Source: an uncultured Sphingorhabdus sp. (GTDB lineage Bacteria; Pseudomonadota; Alphaproteobacteria; Sphingomonadales; Sphingomonadaceae). Taken from it: 7,171 nucleotides of DNA. Below, in pieces: positions 5,868-7,171 of this stretch; position 1 is the stretch's first letter, and every line of letters starts with the position of its first letter. The DNA lies in assembly GCA_937873665.1 (NCBI GenBank), contig CALMYW010000077.1, positions 1 to 7,171 on the forward strand, in the 5' to 3' direction. The notes beneath the pieces are model-generated. The model was not told where the DNA came from, made no database searches, and saw only the letters and a program-made list of their open reading frames with translations. Position numbers and translations under genes: made by a program.

Positions 5868-6605
5868 GTGATTGAATTGCTGCACACCGACTGCATGACC
5901 TACATGGCGACGCTGCCAGACGCGGCCTTTGACCTGGCGATAGTTGACCCGCCATACGGGCGCGGCGAGGACGGCGGCACGAACCGTTGCCACGGCGTGA
6001 AGCAGAAGAACGGCACGGTGCTGCAGTGTTTTGACGGCGGCTACGCAAAGAAGGATTGGGACCGAGAGCCGCCGCCGCCGGAGTATTTCGAGCAACTGCG
6101 GCGCGTGGCGCGGCACCAGATTGTTTGGGGCGCGAACTACATGCCCGTGAAGCTGCAGGGCGGCGCGATTGTTTGGGACAAGGTGAATGACGGAGCCGAC
6201 CAGAGCGGCGCGGAAATAGCCTACAACAGCCTGAACGAGCGCGTGGACGTGGTGCGCTACATGTGGCGCGGGATGATGCAGGGAGACGGCATAGGGAGCA
6301 TGCGCCAGCAAGGAAACAAGGCGCTGAACGAGCGCCGGATACACCCGACACAGAAGCCGGTGAAGCTGTACGAATGGCTGCTGCAGCAGTACGCACGGCC
6401 AGGAATGAGGATTTTGGACACCCACCTTGGGAGCGGGAGCATCGCAATCGCGGCGCACTACTACGGGGTGGATTTTGTGGGGTGCGAGATAGACGCCGAC
6501 TACTGGCGGGCAGCCAATGAACGGTTTGAGGCTGAAACCCGGCAGATGGCACTACTGGCCCCCAACGCTAAAAGTAAGCCGCCCGCCGTAGGCGGGTCGG
6601 CTTGA
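5868..6605 (+). CDS. DNA methyltransferase, beta class (probable N6-adenine), inverted in its cassette
   Basis: The order of motifs is catalytic DPPY (27-30, motif IV), then HPTQKPVKLYEWLL (159-172), the SAM-binding DTHLGSGS (184-191, motif I) and a GCEIDADY strand (205-212). This is the beta-class N6_N4 methylase layout. DPPY favours N6-adenine over N4-cytosine. At about 245 aa with only a short segment for target recognition, it resembles phage and orphan methyltransferases; no restriction enzyme is nearby. The start is a GTG at 5868, which gives the standard N-terminus IELLHTDCM; the ribosome-binding site is poor. It is the only plus-strand gene, pointing against the array, with just 11 bp between the attC and its start. 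An array promoter cannot express it. The last 13 codons or so (NAKSKPPAVGGSA) lie inside the next cassette's attC. It is GC-rich. Confidence 0.94.
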   Translation: MIELLHTDCMTYMATLPDAAFDLAIVDPPYGRGEDGGTNRCHGVKQKNGTVLQCFDGGYAKKDWDREPPPPEYFEQLRRVARHQIVWGANYMPVKLQGGAIVWDKVNDGADQSGAEIAYNSLNERVDVVRYMWRGMMQGDGIGSMRQQGNKALNERRIHPTQKPVKLYEWLLQQYARPGMRILDTHLGSGSIAIAAHYYGVDFVGCEIDADYWRAANERFEAETRQMALLAPNAKSKPPAVGGSA

Positions 6606-6619
6606 CTGCAATGTTATGC
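6560..6619 (-). other. attC: attC site of the DUF1399-like cassette
   Basis: The cores are CCCCAAC (6560-6566, contributed by the methyltransferase cassette end) and the unusual GTTATGC (6613-6619). The inner hairpin is AAGCCGCCCGCC with GGCGGGTCGGCTT. GTTATGC recurs as the complement of GCATAAC at 7114-7120, the 5' end of the same cassette (6566-7119). The methyltransferase frame runs through most of this site, and the DUF1399-like gene ends inside it from the other side. Confidence 0.9.
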
Positions 6620-7087
6620 CATTACCGAAGAAAGCCTTGGCCGCTGATCCATTGCATAGATTGCTGAGTTGCATCGGCGCCCGCAGTTAGGACACCGCTT
6701 ACTTGCCTGCCAAATATCTTGAGGAAGTTGGCCAAAGCGATTTTCATAGATTGCGCAAGAATCAGCCCAAGCCTTTTTTAAATTGCTCTCATCCTCTTTT
6801 CCGCGCATGCCAAAGTACGGAAAGTGGTGGAGGAAGTAACCAAAATACATCTGGCAGTCTTCTTGATATTTCTGAGTATCAAGAATATGGAAATGCCAAA
6901 AATCATCGACTGCAGCGGATGGAACAAGAGCTTCTTCGGGAAGCTCCTTGCAAAGGATCAGGTATTTTTCGTACTCGGCTGCTACTCTTTTTGTATAGTC
7001 AAGCGACCATCCCAATCCTTCCTCTTCATCCATGACCTTGACCATGATGGGTTCCAAGTCCAGACCGGTTAAAAATTTCTCACTCAT
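6614..7087 (-). CDS. Glycine-rich-domain-protein-like (DUF1399-like) protein (157 aa)
   Basis: The core signature is PSAAVDDFWHFHILDTQKY (56-74) followed by FGYFLHHFPYFG (82-93), the pattern I associate with DUF1399/glycine-rich-domain-protein-like sequences. The conserved His and Trp residues might bind metal, but that is inference. The C-terminus has a CPNC...C cluster (132-139) that may be a partial zinc knuckle. There is no signal peptide or membrane segment, so the protein is likely cytoplasmic; its function is unknown. I chose the ATG at 7085-7087 because GAAAGGAA stands just upstream. An in-frame ATG at 7115-7117, inside the attC core GTTATGC, would add MLFNQPKGNA but has no ribosome-binding site within the cassette. 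The stop TAA is formed by the attC core at the other end. Confidence 0.86.
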   Translation of the reverse strand: MSEKFLTGLDLEPIMVKVMDEEEGLGWSLDYTKRVAAEYEKYLILCKELPEEALVPSAAVDDFWHFHILDTQKYQEDCQMYFGYFLHHFPYFGMRGKEDESNLKKAWADSCAIYENRFGQLPQDIWQASKRCPNCGRRCNSAIYAMDQRPRLSSVMA

Positions 7088-7113
7088 CGCGTTTCCTTTC
7101 GGTTGGTTAAAAA

Positions 7114-7171
7114 GCATAACGCCGGAAATCAGCGGCGCGGGAACCGCGTCCGCTGCATTGACATGTTAGAG
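7114..7171 (-). other. attC: attC site of the next cassette to the right
   Basis: The cores are GCATAAC (7114-7120) and GTTAGAG (7165-7171), with inner arms ATCAGCGGCGCGG and the complementary CCGCGTCCGCTG. The site is complete and ends exactly at the window edge. It belongs to a cassette whose gene lies outside the window; its left core half is the start of the DUF1399-like cassette. Confidence 0.9.

Larger units (their letters stand above)
1..7171 (-). mobile_element. Integron gene-cassette array (eight complete cassettes, one partial)
   Basis: Nine attC sites alternate with one or two short genes each, the layout of an integron cassette array. Cut points, between the G and TT of each R' core on the minus strand, fall at about 102/103, 2189/2190, 2822/2823, 3281/3282, 3682/3683, 4518/4519, 5805/5806, 6565/6566 and 7119/7120. 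Read on the minus strand, every attC has its L'' and L' boxes in the standard order, and seven of eight cassettes carry their genes on that strand. The integrase and attI should therefore lie past the right edge, with older cassettes towards the left. No integrase, transposase or resistance gene is visible. A chromosomal (sedentary) array fits better than a clinical mobile integron, but the window alone cannot prove this. Confidence 0.95.

Noticed and set aside
5788..6552. Long minus-strand frames (254 and 214 aa) opposite the methyltransferase
   Set aside because: They are Arg/Ser/Pro/Ala-rich shadows of a GC-rich gene. The plus-strand frame has clear methyltransferase motifs.
1..7171. CRISPR array, tRNA, rRNA, insertion sequence or integrase
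   Set aside because: The only repeats are attC sites. No spacer-repeat pattern, RNA gene, transposase or tyrosine-recombinase motif was seen on either strand.

Overview
The window is a stretch of an integron gene-cassette array. No integrase gene and no attI site are visible. Nine attC recombination sites (near 97-168, 2184-2279, 2817-2903, 3276-3334, 3677-3734, 4513-4570, 5800-5856, 6560-6619 and 7114-7171) delimit eight complete cassettes and the start of a ninth at the left edge. Read on the minus strand, each site has the usual RYYYAAC...GTTRRRY layout with L''/L' boxes of the CAAGCCGA/TCGGCTT type. All genes but one lie on the minus strand. The array therefore reads right to left, and the integrase and attI would lie beyond the right edge. 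The attC sites resemble those of environmental beta- and gammaproteobacterial integrons. Two lipoprotein signal peptides also fit a Gram-negative (pseudomonadotal) host, but the genus cannot be named.

Cassettes in array order, right to left: (1) 6566-7119, a glycine-rich-domain-protein-like (DUF1399-like) protein. (2) 5806-6565, a beta-class DNA methyltransferase lying backwards in its cassette. (3) 4519-5805, two genes: a small protein of 89 (or 72) aa, then a PDZ-domain lipoprotein. (4) 3683-4518, two overlapping genes: a DUF6338-type membrane protein and a 52-aa proline-rich protein with three GYQP motifs. (5) 3282-3682, a 61-aa single-pass membrane protein followed by about 150 bp of apparently non-coding DNA. 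(6) 2823-3281, a 119-aa lipoprotein. (7) 2190-2822, an unrecognised 174-aa protein. (8) 103-2189, a 646-aa NERD-nuclease/superfamily 1 helicase. (9) 1-102, the first part of another cassette.

Base composition changes sharply between cassettes: the helicase and PDZ cassettes are AT-rich, the methyltransferase and 174-aa cassettes GC-rich. This is what independent acquisition gives. For each complete cassette, the bases after the cut at its 5' end match the reverse complement of the R'' core at its 3' end, including unusual variants (GTTGGGGGCC, GTTATGC, GTTAGAGGTAT). This supports the cassette limits and the reading direction independently.

Most genes start within tens of bases of the cassette boundary, leaving little room for a promoter, so they probably depend on read-through from the array promoter. 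The two-gene PDZ cassette has a possible promoter of its own. The genes do not form one pathway. The NERD-helicase and the methyltransferase are DNA-processing proteins of the kind often linked to phage defence. The best candidate for an undescribed unit is the translationally coupled DUF6338/GYQP pair.
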